Source: Monosporascus cannonballus
Taxonomy: Eukaryota; Ascomycota; Sordariomycetes; Xylariales
Length of the DNA stretch: 64,000 nt
Assembly: GCA_004154925.1 (NCBI GenBank)
Contig: QJNS01000131.1
Coordinates: 62,001 to 126,000 of the forward strand
Direction of reading: 5' to 3'
Below, piece after piece: positions 40,892 through 51,962 of the stretch. Each line of letters begins with the position of its first letter. Position 1 is the first letter of the stretch. Both the position numbers and the translations under genes were made by a program. The notes beneath the pieces are model-generated. The model ran no database searches. It was not told the origin of the DNA and saw only the letters and a program-made list of their open reading frames with translations.

Positions 40892-42543
40892 AATATATGC
40901 TTATTTTTAAACATGTATTTATTCCTTATCTATGTGATATTTATCAAATAAATTAATATATAAGTAATAGGTTACTTTTAAGAAAAACTAATTCATTTAA
41001 ATATTTTTGTGGGCAATTTTTTAAAATAATTTTTAATAATTTTATATAAACAACATTTTTAAATCGGTTTAATGTTATATTAAAAAATCTTTATATACAG
41101 AAAAACATCCTAATAAATTAAATTTAAGAAAACGATTCGTATACAAATATACTAATTTTTTAATATAAAAAACCTTTTTTAAAATTAAGTAAAAGATGCT
41201 TACCTTTTTACGAATTCCGATTTAATATTATTTAATAATATAAAACCTTCTTTGTTAAGATAAATAATATAGACCCGTATAAACTTCCATTATAAAACGA
41301 AGATCAATATTTTAATATAAAAAGGTAAAATACTTGAAAATAATAAAGTCGACTAAAAAATATATAAAATATAACATTATTAAAAAGTTAATAATACCTT
41401 TAAAATTTAATTCAGTGACAAGTTTAACAACTGTCGAAAACGTAAAAAATATGTTGAAATTTTAATACCTATTTTCATTTTTTTATTAACATGTTTAATA
41501 TATTTTAAACTTAATTTATTTTCTATTTCAAGTCGTTTCTTTTCTAAAAAAAACATTCAAGCTGATAGAAATGTATTTTAGGCGAAGTAATACTGTTTTT
41601 AATTCTTTTTAACAGAATCGCTATATTAATAACGTTTAATTTAAAAAAAATAATAACTTGTACTATAGTTAATAGGTTTCGATGTTCTTACTAAATTTAT
41701 TTTAACTCTTTTATATTTTTAACTTTCGCTACGAAAATTTTAAAAAATTAACTTTTATATTTAATCGTATTTGAAATTTTTATCACTGATTAATAAAGTT
41801 CGACGTATATTAACTTTAATACGTTTCGTAACCAGTTAGGCAAATACTAAATTCGCTATATTTTTAATTTACTAAAATCTGACAAAAACATATTAGCGCA
41901 TTTAAATCAAGAATATATTCAATAATTAATAATTTTTATCGGCGCTAATTTGTACAAATTAGATATAATATCGAATCAAACGCGTTTATCGTAATATTTT
42001 CAATATTATATATATATAATTAGACTTGTGATAATAAAAATTTAGTTTCTTTTTTAATATACACGGTTAATATTATTTTAAATCTCTTTATAAAGCCGTT
42101 TTAACTCTAATATTAAATAATCAATAAATAAAAGTAAATTATTTTAAAATATTTAATTTGTATCTCTGATTTATATACGCCGTCTGTTTATGTAATGTGT
42201 TATCTTATTTTATTTATTGATATTTTTCAAGATCTATTTTTATATCATTTTCTAATTTAATTGTAAACAATTATTTCCACGAATTTTTTATACGAAATAT
42301 GTCTTTAAAATTCGATGTAAAATAGTTTTCCCGGCATTATAATATCTTAATATATATAAGTTTTTAAACTTTTTTTTTTATTTTTTAAATTTTGCTATTT
42401 TTATTAATTTTTTATAACTTAGTTGATATTTGCATAAATAATATATTAAACTTATTATATTTAATACTAACTATCATGTTTCGTTTCAGTTTTAAAATAT
42501 TTTACCACGGAAATACTTACTAAAACTTCATCGGCGTAATTAC
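40892..42543 (-). pseudogene. RIP-mutated pogo/Fot1-like transposon relic, copy H2
   Basis: 41820-41990 aligns with the HTH-coding stretch of copy I (49965-50190) and with H1 (19015-19160); shared blocks include CTAAATTCGCTATAT and the GCGTTTATCGTAATATT region. Minus strand by that alignment. No open frame. Left limit is the C insertion at 40891. Its relation to H1 is unclear, because both contain the same transposase region and so are separate copies. Confidence 0.5.
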
Positions 42544-42662
42544 AACTTAAGCTTCGGTTGCTTCTTACGAGCACTTGCACTTTGATTAATTAAAAAGGCT
42601 AAAGTGGAAACAGTACATGGGAAACTTTAAGAAGCCAGCAGGGCCTGAGCTAGCTGAAGTAC
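42544..42662. repeat. Dispersed about 120-bp repeat, copy 1 (next to gene island)
   Basis: Begins AACTTAAGCTTCGG, contains TTTGATTAATTAA and ends CCTGAGCTAGCTGAAGTAC. Similar in order and orientation to 46911-47039 and inverted relative to 51052-51161. It ends at the base before the stop codon of the 369-codon gene. Confidence 0.7.
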
Positions 42663-43772
42663 TTAAAATCCACGGACATGCGTTAAGATCTGCTGTAGCC
42701 TTTGCAAAGCCCCTGCTGTCAAAGGGGAGGATGTTTCATCAGGCTTAGACAAGGCCCTTAGCTCCTCACGGGCTTCCCCTACCAAGGAACTTAGATCTCC
42801 CCATACCTCGTCAGTATAGCTCGATAGAACATCTTGCCAGTGGTTAACCCAGGTTGCCCTGGCCTCCCCAGGATCCGATGTCCCAAGGTGTCTTGAGACA
42901 TCTGCATCCCGCCAAGCGCCGCTCAACATGAAATCCGGGAAAAAGTTCAAGGTGTCCTCCCAGTCATCCCTTGCTGGCTTTTGCCTCCATTGCCCGCCAT
43001 CAAGAAAAAGAGCACGTCGCAGTGCCGCTTGCTCTTCTGTAGACAACGGAATTTCGGGATCTTCATCTCCAATTTGGCTATATCCGGAGTCTAGAAACGT
43101 TGCCACTTCTGATCCATCTTCTATCAGGTTAGCTCCCCGTTGGCCATCCTGCTCATAAAGTCCTTGCCGCGGTTCCCGAAAACCCAGCGGTTGTGACGTA
43201 TCGTTGACCGTCGTATGCATTGTAGGGCCCAGCGCGCCCGCATCATCTAGAAACGCCGAAAAGCCAGATTCATTGGCTGTACCGGCGTCAGCTTGAGCAG
43301 TCCTAAACCTCCTCTCGTAACCTGCTAAAGCAGGGTTACGCTGGCTGGTTGAGGCATCAACTGTGACACTGTAATCCTTGAATGGTGTATGTCTGGATGT
43401 TCCACCTTTGCTGGCGGACAGGGTTTCTGTCATATCGGCTGTTGTAGCATGGCCTGCAGCGAGGTCTTTAGCCAGTCGGGTTGTCGACGAAGCTAGACGG
43501 GAAGTGATGGAGTTGGAGTCCAATGTCGGCTCTACGCTGGGGGAATCACAGCTTGGGTTGGGTTGCATTGAGAGAAAAGTCTCCTTTTCCTTCTCCTTTC
43601 CCTTTGCGCTTCCTTGTGCTTGGTTTATGTAGTTCCAGTCCATCTCGGGAACTCTCTGGTTAGAAGTGCGGTCTTGAGGCAGCTGCCATAATAATTGGCG
43701 TCGCCCAATAGTCTGCGACTCCTCGTTGCTAAACGAGATATTTGATGAAGATATGGTATAGATAATAGGCAC
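42663..43772 (-). CDS. Hypothetical protein, 369 codons, isolated non-RIP gene
   Basis: A single uninterrupted frame with about 50% GC in the middle of RIP-mutated DNA. I do not recognise the family. The N-terminal two thirds are polar, rich in Ser, Thr, Gln and Gly, and probably disordered (a Lys/Glu run at about residues 55-65). The C-terminal third, about 245-365, looks folded: a helix-rich acidic segment with STEEQAALRRALFLDGG, DDWEDTLNFFPDFM, then TWVNHWQDVLSSYTDEVWG and a C-terminal helix ending ILTHVRGF. No signal peptide or membrane segment is seen. Met44 (43643, MDWNYINQ) is an alternative start. The stop directly abuts repeat copy 1, so the native C-terminus may have been shortened. 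Confidence 0.7.
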   Translation of the reverse strand: MPIIYTISSSNISFSNEESQTIGRRQLLWQLPQDRTSNQRVPEMDWNYINQAQGSAKGKEKEKETFLSMQPNPSCDSPSVEPTLDSNSITSRLASSTTRLAKDLAAGHATTADMTETLSASKGGTSRHTPFKDYSVTVDASTSQRNPALAGYERRFRTAQADAGTANESGFSAFLDDAGALGPTMHTTVNDTSQPLGFREPRQGLYEQDGQRGANLIEDGSEVATFLDSGYSQIGDEDPEIPLSTEEQAALRRALFLDGGQWRQKPARDDWEDTLNFFPDFMLSGAWRDADVSRHLGTSDPGEARATWVNHWQDVLSSYTDEVWGDLSSLVGEAREELRALSKPDETSSPLTAGALQRLQQILTHVRGF

Positions 43773-44159
43773 TATGTATGGTAATAAGTGGCGGTTATAA
43801 GATACCAGGAGAGTATTTTAGTCCATCAGCTGTACTGTAGGCATCAAACCGGGATCTAGATTCGTATTCGAAGGTCGAGAATACATGACAGGTGCGGACG
43901 CCCGAGGCTGAGGTCGGGAATGCTCGGCTGTTTTTGAGGCGAGTGGAAAAGGCTACATACATGTATGTATCTATCAATCTAGGTATATGTGGTCCTAGGC
44001 AATTTAGATCGAGTACAACCAGCGAAAAGAGCCTAAGGAGTAAGAACACACTATGGTATCAGGCAAAATATTTAAACACTGTCATGTAGCTGTAGGTCGC
44101 ACTAGTAGCTACGTTATACAAATTAAGTGTAACTTCTATATGGGTTAACCTTCGATATT
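43773..44159 (-). promoter_or_regulatory. Upstream flank of the 369-codon gene
   Basis: Normal-GC sequence about 390 bp upstream of the minus-strand gene, then an abrupt change to AT-rich DNA near 44100-44160. It probably holds the promoter and leader. Open stretches on both strands here are short and overlap each other without recognisable content. A TACATGTATGTATC motif with partial dyad symmetry is at about 43958-43970. Confidence 0.4.
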
Positions 44160-45409
44160 TAACAACCGGAATTTAAAATTTTTAAGGCGTTATAATAAAT
44201 ATATTTATAGCAAAATAACGTATTTCTTTAATATTGGCTAATATAGAAATTACCGAAACCTTTTTAACAATTTTTATATATATAAAACGTCCGAAAAGCC
44301 TTTATATTAAGCACTTTATTACCGAATAATACGTCCGAATACAAATTTTATATTTTAAAGCCTATATAAGTTATAAGTAAATTCGAAAAGTTATTAATTT
44401 TATCAAATTATAAATATAAACCGTATATATAATTATTAAAGCCGTTTCGAAATTTTATATAAGCCGTTGTCGTAATATAAACTTATAATAAAAAATAAAA
44501 TTAATTAAATTTGTATACGTTTTTAAAACTAATTACCAAATAAATTAATTCGAATTTTTAACGGTTATTTATAAGTGTTTTTAAGATATATATATATTTT
44601 AAAATATTTCGTTATTTCGGTTTTTGCTATTATATTATCTGGCGTAAATTATTTTTATCCGAAATATATAAATAAACTTAATTTATTTAAATCTTTAAAT
44701 GTATTAATTAAACTTTTAACGATTGGTACAGATTTTTATAATTTAACAAAATATAAATAATACAAGAATATTACCGGAAATAATACGTTATATATCGCAC
44801 GAACGAAAAATAAAACGAAATATATATTGTAAAAAACTTTTAACGCAAAAACGGCTGGATATTTTAAGGTTATTTTTTCGAGATAACTAATAAATGGTCC
44901 GGGTTTTTTTAAAAAAAAACTAAAGCAAAATTAATGTCGATATATATTAAAAATATATAATTTTTATAACTAACGGATAATTTCAAATTAATACATAATA
45001 TTTTTATTGTTATAATTTGATATTTATATATAATGGTATTTTAAATTATGTAATAAAATTTTCGAAATAAAAACTAATTAATCGTTATATTTTTATTATA
45101 ATTTAGCCTTTATATTTGCCCGATTTTAACTTAACCGAAACCTTATAAATTTAAATAAAAATGATGTTAAAAATTAATAAGAAATCGGAAAAAAAAATTT
45201 ATATAATAATTTTCGTAAATATATTAAAAAAACCTTAATAACGGTTTCCGAAAAATAATTATTAGATTTAATTAATAAAATATCCATATATTATTAAGTT
45301 AATATTATTACTTAAAAAAGCTATATAAAATATTAAGTTATATTTTTAAAATTATTTTATAAATTATAATTTTTGTTTATTATTATAATAATTTTAATAC
45401 CGGTTATTT
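44160..45409. other. AT-rich RIP-type DNA, origin not recognised
   Basis: About 1.25 kb with the same TpA-rich, CpA-poor texture as the mutated transposons. I could not align it with elements A-G. The 61-codon stretch 44575-44760 is low-complexity and not supported as a gene. Confidence 0.5.
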
Positions 45410-45695
45410 ATTTTCTTTATATTATATATAACTTTAAATATTAAATATAAAAATAAAAATACAGAGTTTTTAACGAAATGGGCTAATCCAAGGTGGGTTA
45501 TTACTATGTGGGCCTCGCGGTCCATATACTTAGCAGTATTTTTAAAATTACCCATAACACTATAGTATACGTGTGTGTCAGTATAGTAGCTATTACCAAA
45601 TGCCACAGACTACAAACCCACTAAGCATTCAGACACCCAGGCAAGTGGGTACCTAGCCAACCGTATTATATGTGCATTTTCTTTGCCTTATTAGA
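45410..45695. other. Short weakly mutated segment, no gene seen
   Basis: From about 45460 the sequence regains CpA/TpG sites and GC (for example GTGGGCCTCGCGGTCC). It ends at the inverted-repeat element at 45696. No coding potential is recognised. The minus-strand 70-codon frame here crosses the AT boundary and is not convincing. Confidence 0.4.
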
Positions 45696-45824
45696 ATCAG
45701 GCCCTATTTTGGAGGTTGCGGCTGCGCCTACGGCGCAGCTGTAGCTAGGTAGCTTTTAGCACCACGTTGACCAAATTTGGAAAACCCCACAAAAAATAAC
45801 AAATCCTCCAAAATAGGGCCTGAT
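45696..45824. repeat. MITE-like palindromic element, copy 1 (129 bp)
   Basis: Starts ATCAGGCCCTATTTTGGAGG and ends with the reverse complement CCTCCAAAATAGGGCCTGAT, perfect 20-bp terminal inverted repeats. An inner GC-rich dyad (GCTGCGCC, TA, CGGCGCAGC) lies at about 45722-45742. No coding capacity. A second, more mutated copy lies inverted at 51963-52107. Confidence 0.85.
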
Positions 45825-46115
45825 GGCAAGTTGTAATTTTTTAATTCAGTTTGATACGTTCCCATATAAATTTTTCAAAAGTTATTTCAAAAATTTATAA
45901 ATAAAATAATAATAAAAAATAATGAAAAAATAACAAAAATTAGTATTATATATAATATTAAAGCAACTTTTAAATAATATATATAATTTTTAATTCGGGG
46001 TTAAATTAATAGAAACATTTAAAAATTTGAAAATTTTAAATTAATATATATTTTCTAACTAGAACGCTCTTATAGTTGCAATAATACGATTACCGTATAT
46101 AATATTTTACTATAG

Positions 46116-46650
46116 GCCTTCCAAGGATAATTTAATATAGGAAAAGCCCGTTTGGCTATGTTTTTGTCCGTACGGGTTATGGTTGTTATGTTGTAGCCAT
46201 AAGGGCGTTCCGGATTTGGCTGGCCTTAATCTTTTTATAGCTGCAACGTAATAATAATAACCCGTACGGCTAAAAAGTTTTTAAACGGGTTTTTCTTATA
46301 TAAAATATATTAAGGAAACCCGGTATACGATAATACGACCGGTAATTATGTTGTCGTAATTATAAAGGCGTTACGGTTATCTATTTTTAGGCTTAAATTT
46401 AATTGTATTAGCCTTAATTCTTATTTAAAAAATTTCGAAATTTTTTTATACGTATATTAGCTTATATTCGACGAATATATAAAGTATTAAAATTTATTCA
46501 ACTTAAATTAGTTGTATAACAGTTATAAAAACGTTCCGGACTTAACTGACCCTAATATCCTTATGGCTACGACGTAATAACCATAACTCGTACGGGCAAA
46601 AACATAGCCAAACAGGCTTTTCCTATGCCAAATTACCCCTGGACGACTTA
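46116..46650. repeat. Cluster of hairpin repeats (MITE-like)
   Basis: An arm at 46137-46197 (with AAGCCCGTTTGGCTATG and CCGTACGGGTTATGG) is repeated inverted at about 46238-46302 and again inverted at about 46530-46640 (CATAACTCGTACGGGC, then CATAGCCAAACAGGC). Degraded related arms occur at 51500-51760. Three-arm layout suggests one hairpin element plus a second copy partly deleted. Confidence 0.7.
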
Positions 46651-46830
46651 TGGGAAAATGATGTACGCGGTATTTGCGCTGTCGCAGCGATGAGAACGTT
46701 TCGGTCGTCCATTTCTCAAATTTTAAATTTAGTTATACCGGCCCTAATTTTTACTTAAAAGGTTCGAAAAAAATCCTATATATATATTAGCTCAATTTCG
46801 ACATATATATGAAGTATTAAATTTATCGGA
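46389..46830. repeat. Direct duplication of a 115-bp segment
   Basis: 46389-46504 and 46716-46830 share the order TTTAAATTTA, TTCGAAA, ATATTAGCT, TCGAC, ATATATRAAGTATTAAA. The right partner is less mutated. An inverted, degraded copy lies at about 51260-51400. Confidence 0.6.
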
Positions 46831-46910
46831 TTTGATTCAGGTGCAAAAATAAAAGAAATTAATTATTTTATTTAGAAAAATACTAAACGAAAAAGTTTTT
46901 GCGTAATTTT

Positions 46911-47039
46911 AACTTAGGCCTCGTTAGTTCGTTACGGGGATACGCTATTTGATTAATTAATTTTAGTGCCTTGGCGTAGTACATAAAAGTATATCTAAAT
47001 AGAAACGAGCTAGCAAAGACCTGAGCTAGCTGAGGTAAC
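46911..47039. repeat. Dispersed about 120-bp repeat, copy 2 (left flank of transposase block)
   Basis: AACTTAGGCCTCGTTAG at the outer side and CTGAGCTAGCTGAGGTAAC at the inner side. Its inverted partner is 51052-51161, so the two could be terminal inverted repeats of the transposon lying between them. Confidence 0.7.
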
Positions 47040-48589
47040 ATTTTCTAAATATACATATCACAATACTTATAATAACCCTTCTTCCATTCCACCGCCCCCT
47101 TCAACTTCCTGAATTTACCGACTTGTTAAATTAAATTTTCTAAATATAAATAATGTAAAAAAATGGATAACAAAACTGTACAAATAGAAAAACCGGATTT
47201 TTAAATAGAACATAAAGCAATTTAAAAGTTTTAAATATAATTTAAATTTATAAAAATATCTACTATAAACTGGTTATAAAATAATTTTAACAAAAATAAA
47301 AAATAAACTAATAAAACTTAAACTAAAACGTTAAAGAAAAAATGAATCACAGAATATTTGAATATAAATTTACAAATATATAGTATTTATTGTATAAATT
47401 ATATTGTAAAATAATTGTATATATATTTTTAGATTAGTCTAAAAATATAGCTAGAACTCAAATATATCTAATATTAACTTACTAATTTAAGTTAAAAAAG
47501 AAAGTTTGAAAATACAGTAAATAAAATTGTACAAATATAATATTATAATATATATATATATAAAATAAAGTTAACATATTATTAGTTTTATATAATTATA
47601 TAAACTAGAATTAAGGAACTGAGTTTTTAAAAAAAAAATGTAAAAATATATATGACTAGACATTTAAAAAAAATTATTTTTATATACTAATTTATATATT
47701 TACGAGATATAATATTAATATATATTATAAACGCATATCGTTAACTGAATTATAAACTTTAAATTTAAAATTATTTCTTATTACTATTTCATTATATATA
47801 AATATATACCCGTTAAAAAGTTTAAGAATTATAGCGAACAACTAAAATAAACCTAAATATAAATAATAATTAAATACCAAATAACAACCTGTTTTAAAGA
47901 ATAAAGTGTAGTAATAAATTATGAATTTTATAAATTATACTTTAAAAAATATAAAAAGGATTTATAAAAATCTAATAAACTTCGTATTAAAACAAAGAAC
48001 GATAATATATTAATTAACAAGCCGATTAGAAACATATATTTTAAAAGTTAAAAATAAGTATATGCTTATTTATTGTAAAATTTCTTTTTAAGAAAAAGCG
48101 TTATTATTATTGAAAAATAGCATAGTAATCTCTGAATTTGTTTAAATATAATTTATTATTTTATAATTATTTTTCTTACGTTATATATATAGTTATACTG
48201 TTATCTGTAGCTATATTTATTGTTTTATACTGTTACGGATTGGTCTACTATAAGAGCTCTAGTGTATATATAGCTGTAAGTACTAGAATAATTGTCATAA
48301 TTGCGATTATTCTACCGATTTTTTGCTCTGATAGCGTAATTTATAGTGCAGCCATAATATATACCTTTATTAATACCGTTTAGAGTTATAAATATACAAT
48401 TTATTGCATTAACAACCTGTGTATTTTATAAATTATATTTATTATATAATAAATTTATATTTACATCGCTCAGCTTAAAAATAAAGCGTAAATCTAAATA
48501 TATCTTTTATTAATAATATATTACACAAGCTCGCGACTCGTTTTTTGGTACATTGCAATAAGAAATTCAATTTAATCAACCATAATATA
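47040..48589. other. AT-rich interior, no gene recognised
   Basis: Between repeat copy 2 and the transposase pseudogene. A 60-bp patch with normal composition occurs at 47080-47140 (CCATTCCACCGCCCCC). The 81-codon plus-strand frame 48138-48383 is hydrophobic and less AT-rich than its surroundings but has no recognisable family. Confidence 0.4.
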
Positions 48590-50260
48590 TTAAATTAATT
48601 CAAAATAATCGGATTCTTTATCGCTAATCACTTCTATATCCTTTTCGCAAGTACGCGCATTATGTCCCGGCTTGCCGCAAACGTTACATTTTCGTTTCTT
48701 CGCCTAAGCTCTCTTATGACAACTACTTTTAGCCCCTATTAGTTGCGATTATTTATTATTACCTTCCTTCGTAACTATGAAAACTTATGCTTCCTTTATA
48801 ATAAGTATTTTTTTTCTTAAAGCCGTTTGTTTTTAGTTCTTTGGTGTTTATTAAAGATATAATTCGTTTCGCGCAAATAATCGTTTTTTTCTTCAAGAAT
48901 TATTTTATAAAAAAGTATTAAATTATGTTTTATAAAAAATTAACCGATTTAACTATTTTTGTTAATTAATTACTCTGGTAATTTTTATTCTTTTTCTGTA
49001 AATAATATTTTAATCGGATTATTTTAATAATATTTTTAAAGACTCTTCTAAATAAGAAAATAACGGAATTAATAAAAATAAATAGCAAAATAATCGGTAA
49101 AAGTATAATTAAAATTTTTAATTTGAAAAAGATGCAATAAAGATCGAATAAAACAAATCCTGTTTTTGCGAATCTGGATTTAATATTATTGGTCGTTATA
49201 ATAGCTTTAAATACATTATAGAAGCCGGCGATACAATTTTCTTTAGTAATATAAGTAATATGCCGCCGTATAAGACTTTCGATATAAAACGAATATACGC
49301 GTTTTAATACGGAAAAAATAAGATACGTCAAAAGATTAAAGCCGGTAAAAAAAATAAGCAGATATATAAAATATAATAAAATCGTTAATTTGGAAGTATT
49401 TTTCGAATTCGATCGAATAATGGCTTTCGTAACTATTAAGGATAAAAAAATAATTCGAACTGTTAATATACGTTTTAATATATTTGTCAAAATACGTAAT
49501 CTATTTTAAATATAGTTTATTTATTATCCAGCCGTTTCTGCTTATTACAAGTCTTTAATCGAATAAAAATAGATTATCGACAAACTAGCCAAAAAAGTAG
49601 TTTTTCTTGACAAGGATAATAAATAGAAATAAAGCCTAGCTTTAAAAGTTAACAACTTATATTATCGTAAACTATTCTCGATTTCCTTATTAAGCTTATC
49701 GAAATTTTTCACCCCTTTTAACGTTAGTAATAATTATATTTACTGCTATAAAAAACTTTATTAAAAATTTTATTTCGTTAAAATTATAAATATTATTTTT
49801 TATTATACCGTATTTTACGATTATAATGCGGATAAATTTAAATTATTTTCGAAATATTTTTAAATGTTTATATAAAATCTTTTAACAATTTATTTTTTCG
49901 ATTTAAACCGTTTTGAATTTTTCTTACTATTTAATAAAATTAAATACCTAGTTAATTTCGACGTATTCCGTAACGCGTTACGTAAGCAGCAAATTCGCCA
50001 TATCTTTAACGTATTAACGCCGGATAAAAAACGTTCGCGCATATAGGTTAAGGATCCGTTCGACGATCGATTTCTTTTCGACCGGCATTAATTTTCGCAA
50101 ATTAGGGATAATATCGGTTCGAGCGCGTTTACCGTAATATCGGGCTTTTAAGATTGCTTTAACGATATTGTATATCGTACTAAAATTTTTATAATTTAGT
50201 TTCGGGATGCGTTTTTTTGCTTCAACGGCTAAATTTATTCTTGTTTTTTTATAAGACGTT
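48590..50260 (-). pseudogene. Pogo/Fot1-like transposase pseudogene, copy I
   Basis: Minus strand. The N-terminal DNA-binding part at about 50245-49950 reads NLRKLMPVEKKSIVERIL, then VKDMANLLL and VFNFI, the Tc5/CENP-B-type HTH layout of pogo/Fot1 transposases, with stops where RIP changed CGA or CAG codons. The 174-codon open stretch 49490-48966 contains LIRRHITYITKEN, NNIKSRFAKTGFVLFDL and FFKLKIL, the typical region after the DDE domain. The C-terminus carries an intact zinc knuckle, CNVCGKPGHNARTC, at 48700-48640 and ends at 48590. Frameshifts and stops make it inactive. It is the best preserved of three copies (H1, H2, I). Confidence 0.85.
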
Positions 50261-51051
50261 CTATGTTATTAATATTGAATAATACATATTTAAAGTTGGT
50301 AGTCGGAATATAAACAAAGAATAAGTTGCCAACTTGTTTAAGTCGCAAGCTTATGTAGTACGTTAACTTATTATTATCGTTTTATATATTTCAATAAAAG
50401 AAACTGAAAACGTTTATAATATTAAACTTTACATCCGTATTTATTTATTATTTTTATATAAATAATTTCGAATAAAAAGTTATACCAGCGATTAAATTTC
50501 TATTAATGGCGCGACAAATTTGTGATTTATTATAAACAGTATTAATGTTTAAAAGTTAGTATTTTTTTCGTATTATTACTAATTTTATCGTTAATTTTAT
50601 TTTCTATTTTTAAGAGACATCGCAATCTTCTTTTTAGAATAATTAATTTATATTTTATAAATTCTTTACTTCCTTTTTTTAAATTCGAATTTCGGCTTAT
50701 TTATTAATAATATCAACTATTAGTATTTCAACGATATTTTTATTAAGAATTAAGTCATTAATATACGTAATTAGTATAAAAGCTATAATATTTAATTTGT
50801 TATATATCTTTTTAATTAAAAAATATAAATATTTTATTTCAGCCTTAAGTTTTTATTATAAACTAAGCGAGATAATATACTGGTTTGTTTTTAACGTTTT
50901 TTTACGTGAGGCTATCGCGTCGCCGCGGCAAGCACAATATGCCCTCGTTTTTATAGCGTTAACCGTACGTCGACTATATGTCAACTATGTATACTGGGCG
51001 TGCTAGATAGTAATAATGTTGTAGCAGGTGCTGCTAAAACCTTTCTATTTG
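50261..51051. other. AT-rich flank of transposase pseudogene
   Basis: Upstream side of the transposase, RIP-mutated up to about 50880, then close to normal composition at 50900-51051 (GCGTCGCCGCGGCAAGC). No gene recognised. The 69-codon stretch 50797-51006 crosses the composition boundary and has no match I know. Confidence 0.4.
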
Positions 51052-51161
51052 GTTACCTCAGCTAGCTTAGGCCTTTCTAGCTCGTTTTGATGTACTAATG
51101 AACTCTTGTTTTTAACTAATTAAATGCCGTATTCTCGTAACGAACTGGCGAGGCCTAAGTT
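51052..51161. repeat. Dispersed about 120-bp repeat, copy 3 (right flank, inverted)
   Basis: Begins GTTACCTCAGCTAGCTTAGG and ends CGTAACGAACTGGCGAGGCC followed by TAAGTT. Reverse complement of the layout at 46911-47039, 4.0 kb apart. Confidence 0.75.
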
Positions 51162-51962
51162 GGAGTTGTATAAGAAATGAGCTCGTTCTGAGCATCGCCA
51201 TTTAAATTATTAACTTATTTTTTAAAAGAAATTAAAGTAAAGAATTTAATATAAATAAATGTTTTACATATCCAAATTAGGTCTTATAAATCTGCAACTT
51301 TATATACGCGTCGAATATAAATTAATATATATATAGAAATTTTGTAAAACTTTTTAAAAATAAAGATTACAGCCAATATAGCTTAATTACAGTTTAGAAA
51401 ATGGGCAACCCGGATGCTTTTAAAGCTTGGAAAATAGGCGACCGTAATGCTCTTATAATTCAAATAATAGAATTACCGATCGTAATATTGTATAGCGAAT
51501 TTTCTTAATATATTTTATATAGTAAAAATCCGTAAATTAAGCTTTATAGCCGTATAGATTATGGTTATTATATTATAAATATAAAAAGATTAAAATTAAT
51601 TAAGTTCGAAATATCTTTATAAGTATAACGTAATAATTACCTGTTAAAATATTTTTAATACATTTTTAAAGGTAATTTAATATAGAAAAAACTCGTTCAG
51701 TTATATTTTGGGCCGTAAAAGGTATGATTATTACGTCGTAATTATAAAGGCGTTTCTAATAAAAAGTTTACTTAAAACAAAACTTTTAATTTATTTTCTT
51801 AATATTTTCACAAAATTAATCCCGATTAATACGTTTGATATACAGTTACAAAATTCCTTTAAAGCTATATAATATAATATCTTGTCTTATGTTACTATTA
51901 ATAGTTATTATTATTTTATATATAATTTATAAAAGATATTTTTAAAATTTTATAATTTGTTA
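51162..51962. repeat. Inverted, degraded counterpart of the 46.1-46.9 kb repeat cluster
   Basis: 51260-51400 aligns in reverse with the 115-bp duplicated segment, and 51500-51760 carries the hairpin arms (AATATAGAAAAAACTCGTTC, then ATTACGTCGTAATTATAAAG). The order of blocks mirrors the left side of the transposase. Confidence 0.6.

Noticed and set aside
43378..43632. Plus-strand frames opposite the 369-codon gene
   Set aside because: Shadows of the longer minus-strand frame; no motif and no independent support.
48138..48383. 81-codon hydrophobic frame as a membrane protein
   Set aside because: Ile/Tyr/Val content follows from AT-rich sequence; no homologous pattern known and no intron or promoter support.
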